NCBI GenBank assembly: GCA_002591705.1
Contig: PAAB01000069.1
Location: forward strand, 1 to 24,428
Direction: 5' to 3'
Source: Phycisphaerae bacterium
GTDB lineage: Bacteria; Planctomycetota; Phycisphaerae; Phycisphaerales; SM1A02
Length of the DNA: 24,428 nt
The translations under genes were made by a program, and so were the position numbers. Below, piece after piece: positions 14,189-22,163 of this stretch; the stretch's first letter is position 1; every line of letters starts with the position of its first letter. Under the pieces are notes generated by a model. That model was not told the origin of the DNA. It did not search any database and was given only the letters and a program-made list of their open reading frames with translations.

Positions 14189-15010
14189 TTATTTTCTCAA
14201 AGTATTTTTTTTAAAATTTTCTCCTTCAAATTGTTTTCTTGATCCTGGTTCATACTGAGTAGCATCCTCAATATCACGAATACCTTTTACCAGTTTAAAT
14301 AAACCAGCCGGGTTTATACTTGATTTTTGATCTGACCCCCACAAGTTCCTATCCATAGTAATATGTCTTTCTACCCAAATTGCACCCATCGCAACAGCGG
14401 CAAATGTTGTTACTAGACCATATTCGTGTCCACTATATCCAATTTCCGCATTATCACCATATTTACTACGCAAATGTTCTATGTATCGTAAATTTAAATC
14501 TTCTGGTGGACAAGGATACGTAGAATTTGTATGCATTATTACATCCGGTTTTGCAACTTCAACTGCCTTTTCTATTTCTTCTTCTGTGGACATTCCAGTA
14601 GACATAATGACAAAATCAAATGCTTCGCGTGTTGCTTTCAATAAATCAAGATCGTTAATTACAGGACTTCCAAGCTTAACAATTCGTGTATATTTTGACA
14701 TTAAAGTCACACTATCTAAATCCCAAACACTAGCAAAAAATTCAATACCAATTTCTTTTGCATAATCACAAAGTTCTTTTATTTGTTCTTCTGAAAATTC
14801 CAATTTATATTTATATTCAAGATAAGTCATTTCGCCCCATGGTGTTTTACGCATAACAGATTTTTGATGTTCTGGAACACAAACATCTGGATTTCTTTTT
14901 TGAATCTTTGCATAATCACAACCAGATACTTTTGCTAACATAATCATTTTCTTACATTCTTCCATAGAACCGTTATGATTAATTCCAATCTCGGCTATAA
15001 TTTTAACCAT
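14189..15010 (-). CDS. neuB: N-acetylneuraminate synthase-like (NeuB family), lacking the SAF domain
   Basis: A 273-residue NeuB-type TIM barrel that condenses phosphoenolpyruvate with an N-acetyl hexosamine such as ManNAc to make a nonulosonic acid. AEIGINHNGS (6-15) and AKIQKRNPDVCVP (34-46) are family signatures. SGHEYG and ERHITMDR hold H195 and H216, with the same 21-residue spacing as the metal-binding His pair of bacterial NeuB. The protein stops after the barrel (KQFEGENFKKNTLRK), so the C-terminal antifreeze-like SAF domain of canonical 340-350 residue NeuB is absent. GC is locally raised (26 of 60 at 14341-14400). It is divergent from the gene at 15068. Confidence 0.88.
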   Translation of the reverse strand: MVKIIAEIGINHNGSMEECKKMIMLAKVSGCDYAKIQKRNPDVCVPEHQKSVMRKTPWGEMTYLEYKYKLEFSEEQIKELCDYAKEIGIEFFASVWDLDSVTLMSKYTRIVKLGSPVINDLDLLKATREAFDFVIMSTGMSTEEEIEKAVEVAKPDVIMHTNSTYPCPPEDLNLRYIEHLRSKYGDNAEIGYSGHEYGLVTTFAAVAMGAIWVERHITMDRNLWGSDQKSSINPAGLFKLVKGIRDIEDATQYEPGSRKQFEGENFKKNTLRK

Positions 15011-15031
15011 AATAATGTTAATATTATTGTA

Positions 15032-15040
15032 TATTTAAAT
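15032..15040. promoter_or_regulatory. Candidate shared promoter box TATTTAAAT
   Basis: This near-palindromic box sits in the 57-base divergent spacer, 22 bases from the NeuB start at 15010 and 27 bases from the ATG at 15068. It could therefore serve both directions. Support is positional recurrence only. Confidence 0.4.
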
Positions 15041-15067
15041 ACAAATCATAATAATATTATTATATAT

Positions 15068-16351
15068 ATGTTAATTATTGGAAATAAGTCATACAATAAT
15101 TTTGATTTCAATGAAATTATAGATTCGTTTGGAAAAAATATTCGCTTAAATCTAGGTTTACCAGGAAACAATAATGGAACGCAAACTTATATTCAGTATG
15201 TAAATGTACATGTTCATCATAATATAAAAAATAAAGGTATTTATAAATACATAAAATCAACAGGAGTATCAGATAAATATATCAAAGAGTTTGAAAAAAC
15301 ATTTTATTCAAAAAATTATGATGTTTGTTTACTTAAACAAAACAATAATAATTATATACTATATAATAAGTATCTCACAAATATATCTAGTCCATATATA
15401 TTTAAAAAACTTCCACGAATAGGTTGTAATGCTATATTTGAGGTATTAATTAAATCAAACGATGTTAAAGAATTAATAGAGGAAAAAGAAAAAATATACA
15501 TAACACATTATTCATTATCTGACGTCGAACTTAAAAAACATTTATACAATTGTAAAAATAAAAAACTTTCCGATTGTCACTGTCCTGAAACAGAATTATT
15601 AATTATAAGATGGCTTCATAATAATAATTATATAGATGCTACTCTTTGTGCAGTTCAAGATTCAACATTACCTTTAATAGATTGTCAACATATTAAACCC
15701 ACCAATATTATTACAGATAAATTATTAAGTAAATATGGAATTTGTATATTAAAAAATTTCTATAATAATGAACAAATTGATATTTTGAATAACGAATATA
15801 ACATTGTTTTTGAAAATTCAAAAGACAAAATAGAAATTTTAGATAAAGAGGGTTGTAGTAACGATGAAAGAATATTTCATGCAGAGAAATATTCTATTAA
15901 AATAAAAGAAATATTTTCGGATAATGTTTTTTTGAATAACTGTGCCGTTAGATTTAATAAAAACTTGAATAAAAAAACACTTATTAACAAAATAGTTTAC
16001 GAAAAAAATAAAATAAAAAATAGCGGGGCAGGGTGGCATCGAGATAATCATGATTGTCAATTCAAAGCACTAATGTATTTAACAGACGTTACTGACCAAA
16101 ATGGAAATTTTCAGTTTTTGACGAATAGTAGTAAAAATCATATAGGTTACCCGAAACCACGAACAACAAACTATAATACAAGATATGCAGACGAAACAAT
16201 CAATCATTTAATACAAACAAACGATAATATCAATTTGTTCAACATTACAGGGAAAAAAGGAACAGTTATATTAGCAAACACAACATATATCCATAGAGGA
16301 AATATCATAGAACAAGGAGAAAGAAAAGCAATAACACAATATTATTTCTAA
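15068..16351 (+). CDS. Two-domain protein: possible glycosyltransferase domain plus PhyH-type dioxygenase domain
   Basis: ATG at 15068 is preferred. The frame also opens at 14975, but that would overlap the NeuB start. The product has 427 residues. The C-terminal domain (about 210-427) is an intact PhyH-type Fe(II)/2-oxoglutarate oxygenase. WHRDNHD gives H324-x-D326, ALMYLTDVTDQNGNFQFL is the core strand, and TTYIHRGN holds the distal H409, with R419 for 2-oxoglutarate. The N-terminal 200 residues begin MLIIGNKSYNNFDFNEIIDS and continue FGKNIRLNLGLPGNN, which is reminiscent of GT29 sialyltransferase-like folds (GN...IDSF..VIRxN); this is tentative. DCHCPETELLIIRWLHNNNY is a distinctive middle motif. 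Next to NeuB, a sugar-modifying role is plausible. Confidence 0.75.
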   Translation: MLIIGNKSYNNFDFNEIIDSFGKNIRLNLGLPGNNNGTQTYIQYVNVHVHHNIKNKGIYKYIKSTGVSDKYIKEFEKTFYSKNYDVCLLKQNNNNYILYNKYLTNISSPYIFKKLPRIGCNAIFEVLIKSNDVKELIEEKEKIYITHYSLSDVELKKHLYNCKNKKLSDCHCPETELLIIRWLHNNNYIDATLCAVQDSTLPLIDCQHIKPTNIITDKLLSKYGICILKNFYNNEQIDILNNEYNIVFENSKDKIEILDKEGCSNDERIFHAEKYSIKIKEIFSDNVFLNNCAVRFNKNLNKKTLINKIVYEKNKIKNSGAGWHRDNHDCQFKALMYLTDVTDQNGNFQFLTNSSKNHIGYPKPRTTNYNTRYADETINHLIQTNDNINLFNITGKKGTVILANTTYIHRGNIIEQGERKAITQYYF

Positions 16352-16587
16352 TATCTATCAAAAACACCTATTTCCAAATGTGTATAATATTATTCTCAAT
16401 ATAAAAATAAACTTCAATAATACAATATGATGGGATGAATAGACAAATTATGACAAAAAATGGTACTTGGGCAGATTTTCAAATGGGGAAAGCTAATATT
16501 ATAAAATAATGGTTTTGTTTTGAAAATATATAAATGTTAAATTTAAATATTAGACTATTTGTTATTTTCAACTTTAAATTTATTCAC

Positions 16588-17237
16588 TCAAAATTCATAT
16601 AAAATTTTATTAATCATATTAGTAAAACTTTGTTTACTATAAACGTTTTGTTGATACCATTCGTAACACGCTTTAGACATTAAATTCCAATCAGCTTCTG
16701 TTATTACTTTTAGTTTTTCTACAAATTCTTCTTCATCTTTTACTGCTATGTAATGTTTATTTTCAATCAATGGTTCCATATAAGAATCTACATTAACTTC
16801 GGGTGTTACTATTGGAACTGTTCCGAATGCCATTAATTCTACTTCGCGATGACATTTGCTACCATAACCACGTAAACACAAACCATAACGCGAATTGCGT
16901 AATTTCATCAAATACTCTTCGTGAGTGAATTTATGTTTATTACCAGCAGTGCAATGAAATTCTGTTAATACTGAACTCCAATCATTTTGAGTATTTCTAT
17001 ATTTTGCTTGCTCACTATTTTCATAATTTCCTATAAATATGCTTTCAATCGTTCTATCTTTATAAGAGAGAACACCTTTGTCTGTTAATATATTTTCTAG
17101 TATTGGGTCTGTAAAATGCTTTGCTCTCTCACAATCTCCCGAAGGAATTACAATAATATTATTTTTGTAAGAAGTCTTTCTTTACATAATTTTGTAACAT
17201 CAATTACATTATCCCTAATTCCATAAGTTATTTTCAT
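16588..17237 (-). pseudogene. Frameshifted giant-virus-type glycosyltransferase
   Basis: ATG at 17237 begins MKITYGIRDNVIDVTKLCKE, an N-terminal block I associate with giant-virus glycosyltransferase-like proteins. That frame stops soon after. A second frame is open from 17181 to 16588 with no ATG before 16908. It continues IVIPSGDCERAKHFTDPILE and ends with an exostosin-like block (SRYGLCLRGYGSKCHREVEL, then MAFGTVPIV). Adding one base at the five-T run 17162-17166 would join both into about 216 residues (KERLLTKNNIIVIPSGD). So this is a 1-base frameshift in a homopolymer, either real decay or a sequencing error. If translated alone, the 3' part would give about 106 residues. Confidence 0.75.
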
Positions 17238-17285
17238 ATAATATATATAACAATATTTTATAGTATTTTCCCAAGTTTAAAATTT

Positions 17286-17514
17286 CAAGTCGGCGTTTTA
17301 TATGTTCAAAGGTGTAAAAATTGCGAATACAACGGGAATGATGTCATCAAAGCCCCAAATGTTACCATCGTATCTAAAACTAAAGATCTGCCGTTTGATA
17401 ATGAAACATTTGATACAATTATATTAACAGAATGTTTTGAACATGACCCCACATACAAGGAATCGTTTTTAAAAATTTATGACATGTTGAAAAAAGATGG
17501 TTTATTTTTTTTTT
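17286..17514 (+). pseudogene. Fragment of a SAM-dependent methyltransferase
   Basis: This frame has no usable start and was probably missed by simple ORF calling. It encodes NCEYNGNDVIKAPNVTIVSK followed by TKDLPFDNETFDTIILTECF, EHDPTYKESFLKIYDMLKKD and GLFFF. This is the second half of a class I methyltransferase domain: D after motif I, the D-x-I-x-x-T-E-C-F-E-H motif IV, and K-x-G-G-L-like motif V. The SAM-binding N-terminus and the C-terminus are missing. The similarity stops at a poly-T tract (17505-17514), where the 3' end of the leftward exostosin-like gene begins (17502). The frame reads on to a TAA at 17553 without further likeness. Confidence 0.7.
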
Positions 17515-18389
17515 ACTTGTGCATCAATTATATCATTAAAACTCTTTATAAATAAATACTTATCTATATTATTATATTTTTGTTTATCAAATGTATAATT
17601 ATCTAATAATTCTTTCGTTACGTCTTTAAAAGTTTCTACTATTACACAAGGAAATTTATTATATAAATCATATAAACCATTTTTTTCAACTACTGGTATT
17701 GACCCCATCAATAAGATTTCCCAAAAACGATGTGTATCTGTACCTGCTCCTCTTGGAGATAATACAAATTTATATTTATTAATAGTTTTCATATAATTAT
17801 CAAAATTCATTTTATCTGCAAAATATACAAAATCTTTATCTTTAAAGTAATCTATTACTGTATTTCTAGTGTTATGTGTATTACCCAAATATGTTATAAG
17901 GAGTTTATCCTCTTTGTCTTCTATTTTTATTCTGTTTGTATAATTCTCTTGTAGTAATAATTGGTCTCCACCTTCGCCTGTATCTGCAGGACCACCACGC
18001 CTTCTTTCTGGTTCTTCAAACCCAATGGGTATTTTCACTACTTTCGGATGTTCAAAACATATATTACATCCTATCCATTTTATAATTTTATCTTCGTTTA
18101 AAAATCGCTTATAATCAATATTTACATCTAACCCTGCTACTCCTGTTAATAATATAAATTTATTGGGGATTTGTTTGTATATATAGTTAAAAAACTGAGG
18201 TAATAAATCTGTTTTAACAAATATTATATCATTTTCCTGTATATTGTTAATATTAAATGGAGGATAATTATGTTTTGGTGTTATTCCCCAACATGTATAT
18301 TTATCCTTAGGAAAATCTATTACATGTTTTGCTAATAATGGTATATAATCATAAAATATAAAGGTTTCTCTAGAAAATGACAGAGACAT
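17502..18389 (-). CDS. Exostosin-like glycosyltransferase
   Basis: A 295-residue protein. The C-terminal domain carries NKYKFVLSPRGAGTDTHRFW and EILLMGSIPVV (about 205-234), the exostosin (GT47-like) block in which a Gly-x-Gly-Thr-Asp-x-x-Arg turn leads into the nucleotide-sugar-binding helix. LLTGVAGLDVNI and WIGCNICFEHPKVVKIPIGF build the earlier half. Residues about 127-146 (PERRRGGPADTGEGGDQLLL) form an Arg/Gly-rich, locally GC-rich loop insertion absent from the usual family pattern. No signal anchor is seen, so it may act in the cytosol. It is divergent from the dehydratase-aminotransferase gene, 49 bases away, with a shared TATTTAAAC box. Confidence 0.8.
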   Translation of the reverse strand: MSLSFSRETFIFYDYIPLLAKHVIDFPKDKYTCWGITPKHNYPPFNINNIQENDIIFVKTDLLPQFFNYIYKQIPNKFILLTGVAGLDVNIDYKRFLNEDKIIKWIGCNICFEHPKVVKIPIGFEEPERRRGGPADTGEGGDQLLLQENYTNRIKIEDKEDKLLITYLGNTHNTRNTVIDYFKDKDFVYFADKMNFDNYMKTINKYKFVLSPRGAGTDTHRFWEILLMGSIPVVEKNGLYDLYNKFPCVIVETFKDVTKELLDNYTFDKQKYNNIDKYLFIKSFNDIIDAQVKKK

Positions 18390-18410
18390 ATAATAATTAT
18401 TTGATTAATA

Positions 18411-18419
18411 TATTTAAAC
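18411..18419 (+). promoter_or_regulatory. Candidate promoter box TATTTAAAC
   Basis: The box ends 19 bases before the ATG at 18439. It lies in the 49-base spacer shared with the divergent exostosin-like gene (start 18389). An identical box precedes the gene at 22164. Confidence 0.4.
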
Positions 18420-18438
18420 TGAAAACTATATATTAATT

Positions 18439-20718
18439 ATGGAATATAAGTTATATGAAAAAACATATGGACAAGAAGAAATAGATGCTATAACCGACGT
18501 TTTAAATTCAGATAAGTGGACAATGGGTCCTTATGTTGAAAAATTTGAAAAAGATTTTTGTAAAAAATTTAATTTTGATTATGCTGTTATGGTTAATTCT
18601 GGTTCGTCTGCCAATTTATTAGCAATGACGGCATTGTGTAATACTAAGAGAGATAAATTTCTTAAACCAGGCGATGAGGTTCTTGTTCCTGCTGTTTGTT
18701 GGTCCACTAGTGTTTACCCCATAATACAAAACAATTTGAAACCTATATTTATTGATAGTAGCAAAGATACACTTAACATTACTGCCGAGGATATTAATAA
18801 ATATCCTAATGCAAAAGGAATAGTTCTTGTACATATACTTGGAAATTCAACAGATATGGATGTTGCAATGAAATTAGCAAATGATAGAGGATTGATTGTT
18901 ATGGAGGATACTTGTGAATCTTTAACTAGCAAATTCAATGGGAAATTTTTAGGTAGTTTCGGAGACATGGGTACTTTTTCATTTTATTTTTCACATCATA
19001 TGACAACAATTGAGGGAGGTATGATTATATGTAAAACTGAGTTTGATTACAATTTATTAAAATGTATTAGATCACATGGTTGGACAAGATATGGTAATAA
19101 TACTTTAAATAATGTTAATAATGTTAATAATGTTAATAATAAGTTTTGTTTCGTAGAATTAGGATATAATCTTAGACCTATGGAATTTCAAGGTGCTATG
19201 GGTTCTGTTCAATTAAATTATATAGATAAAAGAAATAAAATACGTAAAACTAATTATATCAATATTACTAAAAGTATAACTAATTATCATAAAAATAATA
19301 ATATAATTAAATTTCCTATTACAACGCCAGGATGTGAATCAAATTGGTTCTGTATACCTATATTATTAAATATAGATTTTGCATATTGTTTGAATGATTT
19401 CATGAAATATCTGGACGACAATTTAATTGAAAATAGACCAATAGTAACCGGGAATTTTACAAGACAACCTGTTATGAAAGAAATTGATAAAAATATTAAT
19501 CCTGAATTGTACACAGGCGCTGAGATAATACATAAAACTGGCTTATATATTAGTTCTCCTAGTCATAAAATATATACAGATTGTGAAATAAATACGCTAG
19601 TAGATATATTGTTTAATTTTAAAGAATTTAATAAACCTATTCTTTTTTTTAATAAACCATATTGCATAAATAAGGCAATCCCGTATGTAACCGATGCAAT
19701 TGAATCTACGTGGATATCGATGGATGGAAAATATATAGAAAAATCACAAAATGAGTTAAAAAGCATAACTGGATGTAATTATATAATTTTAACACTAACA
19801 GGAAGTGCTGCCATATTATGTATGGCAAAATGTTTGAAATATAAGTATCCGAATTGTAAAAAAATATACATCCCTAACAATACATTTATGGCCGGAATGA
19901 ATATTTTATTACATGAATTTTCAAGAGAAAATATCGAACTTTTAGATGTAGATATTAATACCCTTAATATAGAAAATATTGAGAATTTAGAAGAAAACTC
20001 TGCATTATTTGTAGTGCATAATGTAGGTGGAATAACTAATATTCCAAAACTCAAGCGTCAAAGACCCGATATATATATATTTGAGGATAATTCGGAAGGA
20101 TATTTGGGTTTTTATGAAAATATGCCAACAGGTTCAGCAGGTATAGCATCGGTTTTATCATTTAATATGAATAAGAATTTTACTACAGGTCAAGGTGGAG
20201 CATTTTGCACAAACGATAAAGAACTGTATGAATATATATATTCATATACAAGACAAGGATTTACAGATCAAAAATTTCACCATAAACAATTAGGAACTAA
20301 TTTAAGAATGTCTAATATTACAGCAGCAGTATTATTATCTCAAATCGAACAAAAAGATGATATTATTAAAGATAAAAAACAAATATATTACAATTACAAA
20401 AAATACATAGCATTGACTAATTCAAAATTAAAAATACAGATCACTGATAAAAATACCGAATCTTCTTATTGGTCGTTTGCTTTCAGAATTGATAACAATA
20501 AAAGTTACTCTTATATAGAAAATGAATTAAAAAAATATAATATTGATACAAGACCTATGTTTTTACCAATTCAAGAGTTCGAACATTTAAAAGATATTAA
20601 ACATAATGAAATTACTAATTCAGTAAAAATTCATAACGAATATATATTATTACCATTTAATAATGTAAACGAAAATATAATTAAATATATTGTTGATTGT
20701 GCTAATAAAATAATTTAA
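18439..20718 (+). CDS. Fused sugar 3-dehydratase (His type) and sugar aminotransferase (Lys type), DegT/DnrJ/EryC1 family
   Basis: 759 residues made of two complete PLP-fold domains in tandem. Domain 1 (about 1-397) has VNSGSSANLLAM, MEDTCE (D157) and FSFYFSHHMTTIEGG (180-194). At the Schiff-base lysine position it has His (H186), the hallmark of ColD- and RfbH-type 3-dehydratases, which remove the sugar C3 hydroxyl without transamination. Domain 2 (about 398-759) has LTGSAAILCMAK, FEDNSEG (D550) and LSFNMNKNFTTGQGG with Lys K579, as in true nucleotide-sugar aminotransferases such as perosamine synthase. Both could act on a 4-keto-6-deoxy nucleotide sugar, giving 3,6-dideoxy and 4-amino sugars. 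No 4,6-dehydratase is in the window. Residues 224-234 are a repeat-coded Asn/Val loop. Confidence 0.9.
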   Translation: MEYKLYEKTYGQEEIDAITDVLNSDKWTMGPYVEKFEKDFCKKFNFDYAVMVNSGSSANLLAMTALCNTKRDKFLKPGDEVLVPAVCWSTSVYPIIQNNLKPIFIDSSKDTLNITAEDINKYPNAKGIVLVHILGNSTDMDVAMKLANDRGLIVMEDTCESLTSKFNGKFLGSFGDMGTFSFYFSHHMTTIEGGMIICKTEFDYNLLKCIRSHGWTRYGNNTLNNVNNVNNVNNKFCFVELGYNLRPMEFQGAMGSVQLNYIDKRNKIRKTNYINITKSITNYHKNNNIIKFPITTPGCESNWFCIPILLNIDFAYCLNDFMKYLDDNLIENRPIVTGNFTRQPVMKEIDKNINPELYTGAEIIHKTGLYISSPSHKIYTDCEINTLVDILFNFKEFNKPILFFNKPYCINKAIPYVTDAIESTWISMDGKYIEKSQNELKSITGCNYIILTLTGSAAILCMAKCLKYKYPNCKKIYIPNNTFMAGMNILLHEFSRENIELLDVDINTLNIENIENLEENSALFVVHNVGGITNIPKLKRQRPDIYIFEDNSEGYLGFYENMPTGSAGIASVLSFNMNKNFTTGQGGAFCTNDKELYEYIYSYTRQGFTDQKFHHKQLGTNLRMSNITAAVLLSQIEQKDDIIKDKKQIYYNYKKYIALTNSKLKIQITDKNTESSYWSFAFRIDNNKSYSYIENELKKYNIDTRPMFLPIQEFEHLKDIKHNEITNSVKIHNEYILLPFNNVNENIIKYIVDCANKII
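19108..19140 (+). repeat. 9-bp in-frame microsatellite (AATAATGTT)3
   Basis: Three perfect AATAATGTT units (19108-19134) plus AATAAT encode the NNVNNVNNVNN loop in the dehydratase domain of the fused enzyme. This is likely a slippage-prone surface loop. Confidence 0.93.
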
Positions 20719-20723
20719 TTAAT

Positions 20724-20773
20724 TTTAAAATAGTGTTTGCTATATTTAAAATAGTGTTGTTATATTTAAAATA
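20724..20773. repeat. Imperfect 20-21 bp direct repeats in an intergenic spacer
   Basis: Units at 20724-20744 and 20745-20764 share TTTAAAATAGTGTT and end in TATA. A partial third unit lies at 20765-20773. They fill the 84-base spacer between two rightward genes, and each contains a TTTAAA core like the candidate promoter boxes. Confidence 0.8.
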
Positions 20774-20781
20774 ATTTAAAT
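20774..20781 (+). promoter_or_regulatory. Candidate promoter box ATTTAAAT
   Basis: The palindromic box ends 21 bases before the ATG at 20803 and directly follows the repeated TTTAAAATA units. Confidence 0.38.
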
Positions 20782-20802
20782 ATATAAATTATTTATATTA
20801 TT

Positions 20803-22092
20803 ATGAGTGATTTACATAATAACATATTAGTAGAAACCTCAATATCAGATGCATTAGATAGATTATCTATCTTACATATAAAATCTATTAAAATAACTGA
20901 TGACAATAAATTACAAAATATAAATTATGAGATGGAACTATTGAATAATAAATTAAAAAAACATATATCAAAGGTAGTATTTTTTTATAATACATTGATA
21001 AACATTAATACAAAGATATGGGAACTTTTAGATGAAGCAAAATATCAAAATAATCATCCTGCAAAGAGATTAGAGTTATTTTTAGAACAAGAGGATTATA
21101 ATGAAAGAAGATTTAGAGTAAAATCCAAAATAGATGCTATATTGGAATCAAATATCAGAGAACAAAAGGGTTACAAACACAAAAAAGCAATGGTTCTCGG
21201 TCACCTTGGTATGGGTGATCAGTTTTATATTGTAGGTATGATTAGATACTTAGCTACTATATACGACGAGGTTTTGGTTGTATGTAAAGATAATACTCAA
21301 AATAATATTAAACAGATGTATTCAGATGATATTACCATAAAGATATTGAGTGTGCCCGATGATAATTCTATTTCTCCCGCTTATGGTGCTCCTATACACA
21401 AGTTTAATGAAAAATTTAATGGTTACCGAAAATATTTATTAGGATTTCATCAGCATGGTATTCGTAATAATTCTTATGGTCAAGGTAAAATAATATATGA
21501 TTTACCTTTTTCGTTTTATGACGATGTTCAAATAAATTATCAAATTTTTTGGGATTACTTTCACGTTAACAAAACTGAAAATAGTTTAACACTATATAAT
21601 TCAATTAAAGATAATAACATAAGTAAATATATTTTCGTACACAATACATCATCTATTGGAGAAGTTTTTTCGTTGGATTTTGTAATAGATAAATTTAATA
21701 TAGATATTGATAACGTTCTAATTGTAAACCCGTCTGTTTCAATGTATGAATCTAGAAATAACAATAACGATATTAGCAATAATAGTGTTGATAGTGATAT
21801 TAGCAACAATATTATACATCACAATAATAAATATTATAATATAGCAAAATCTTTTTTAGATTTGCCAATTTTAGATTATATTGATTTAATTGAAAATGCT
21901 GATATTGTTATTATGTCCGACAGTTCTTTTTTAGCTATGGCACAACATCTAGAAATAAAAACAGATAAATGTTATATGTATTGTAGAACGGGTGAAAGTT
22001 ATAATTATACATATGACCATATTTGGTCGGATAAATATAGATGTAGATCTACACCAAATAAATTTAAAAAATTCACACAAATTAATCGATAA
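20803..22092 (+). CDS. DUF6165-like helical domain fused to a GT-B-like glycosyltransferase
   Basis: 429 residues. The N-terminal 120 residues (VETSISDALDRLSILHIKSI; MELLNNKLKKHISKVVFFYN) are helical and resemble DUF6165, a short domain usually encoded in bacterial lipopolysaccharide loci. From about residue 128, MVLGHLGMGDQFYIVGMIRY and then LATIYDEVLVVCKDN look like the first Rossmann half of a heptosyltransferase-like (GT9-type) GT-B fold. YIFVHNTSSIGE and LPILDYIDLIENADIVIMSD followed by SSFLAMAQHL look like the second half, where a D-S-S/A-H block binds the nucleotide. An Asn/Asp/Ser-rich loop (about 317-345) is probably variable. Likely a sugar transferase for the surface glycan. Confidence 0.75.
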   Translation: MSDLHNNILVETSISDALDRLSILHIKSIKITDDNKLQNINYEMELLNNKLKKHISKVVFFYNTLININTKIWELLDEAKYQNNHPAKRLELFLEQEDYNERRFRVKSKIDAILESNIREQKGYKHKKAMVLGHLGMGDQFYIVGMIRYLATIYDEVLVVCKDNTQNNIKQMYSDDITIKILSVPDDNSISPAYGAPIHKFNEKFNGYRKYLLGFHQHGIRNNSYGQGKIIYDLPFSFYDDVQINYQIFWDYFHVNKTENSLTLYNSIKDNNISKYIFVHNTSSIGEVFSLDFVIDKFNIDIDNVLIVNPSVSMYESRNNNNDISNNSVDSDISNNIIHHNNKYYNIAKSFLDLPILDYIDLIENADIVIMSDSSFLAMAQHLEIKTDKCYMYCRTGESYNYTYDHIWSDKYRCRSTPNKFKKFTQINR

Positions 22093-22131
22093 TTGTAATT
22101 ATAACAAAATATTAAATAGGTTGATAATAAG

Positions 22132-22140
22132 TATTTAAAC
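22132..22140 (+). promoter_or_regulatory. Candidate promoter box TATTTAAAC
   Basis: Identical to the box at 18411-18419. It ends 23 bases before the ATG at 22164. Confidence 0.4.
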
Positions 22141-22163
22141 ATATATATGTAAATTTTAAATTA

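Noticed and set aside
14975..15067. Extended start of the dioxygenase-fusion gene at 14975.
   Set aside because: It would overlap the divergent NeuB start, and the extra residues are Asn/Ile-rich translated spacer. ATG at 15068 follows a promoter-like box.
16435..16509. A 24-codon rightward frame (MNRQIMTKNGTWADFQMGKA and a short end) in the 16352-16587 spacer.
   Set aside because: It is too short and has no recognised family. It may be another relic, but nothing beyond the peptide's look supports it.
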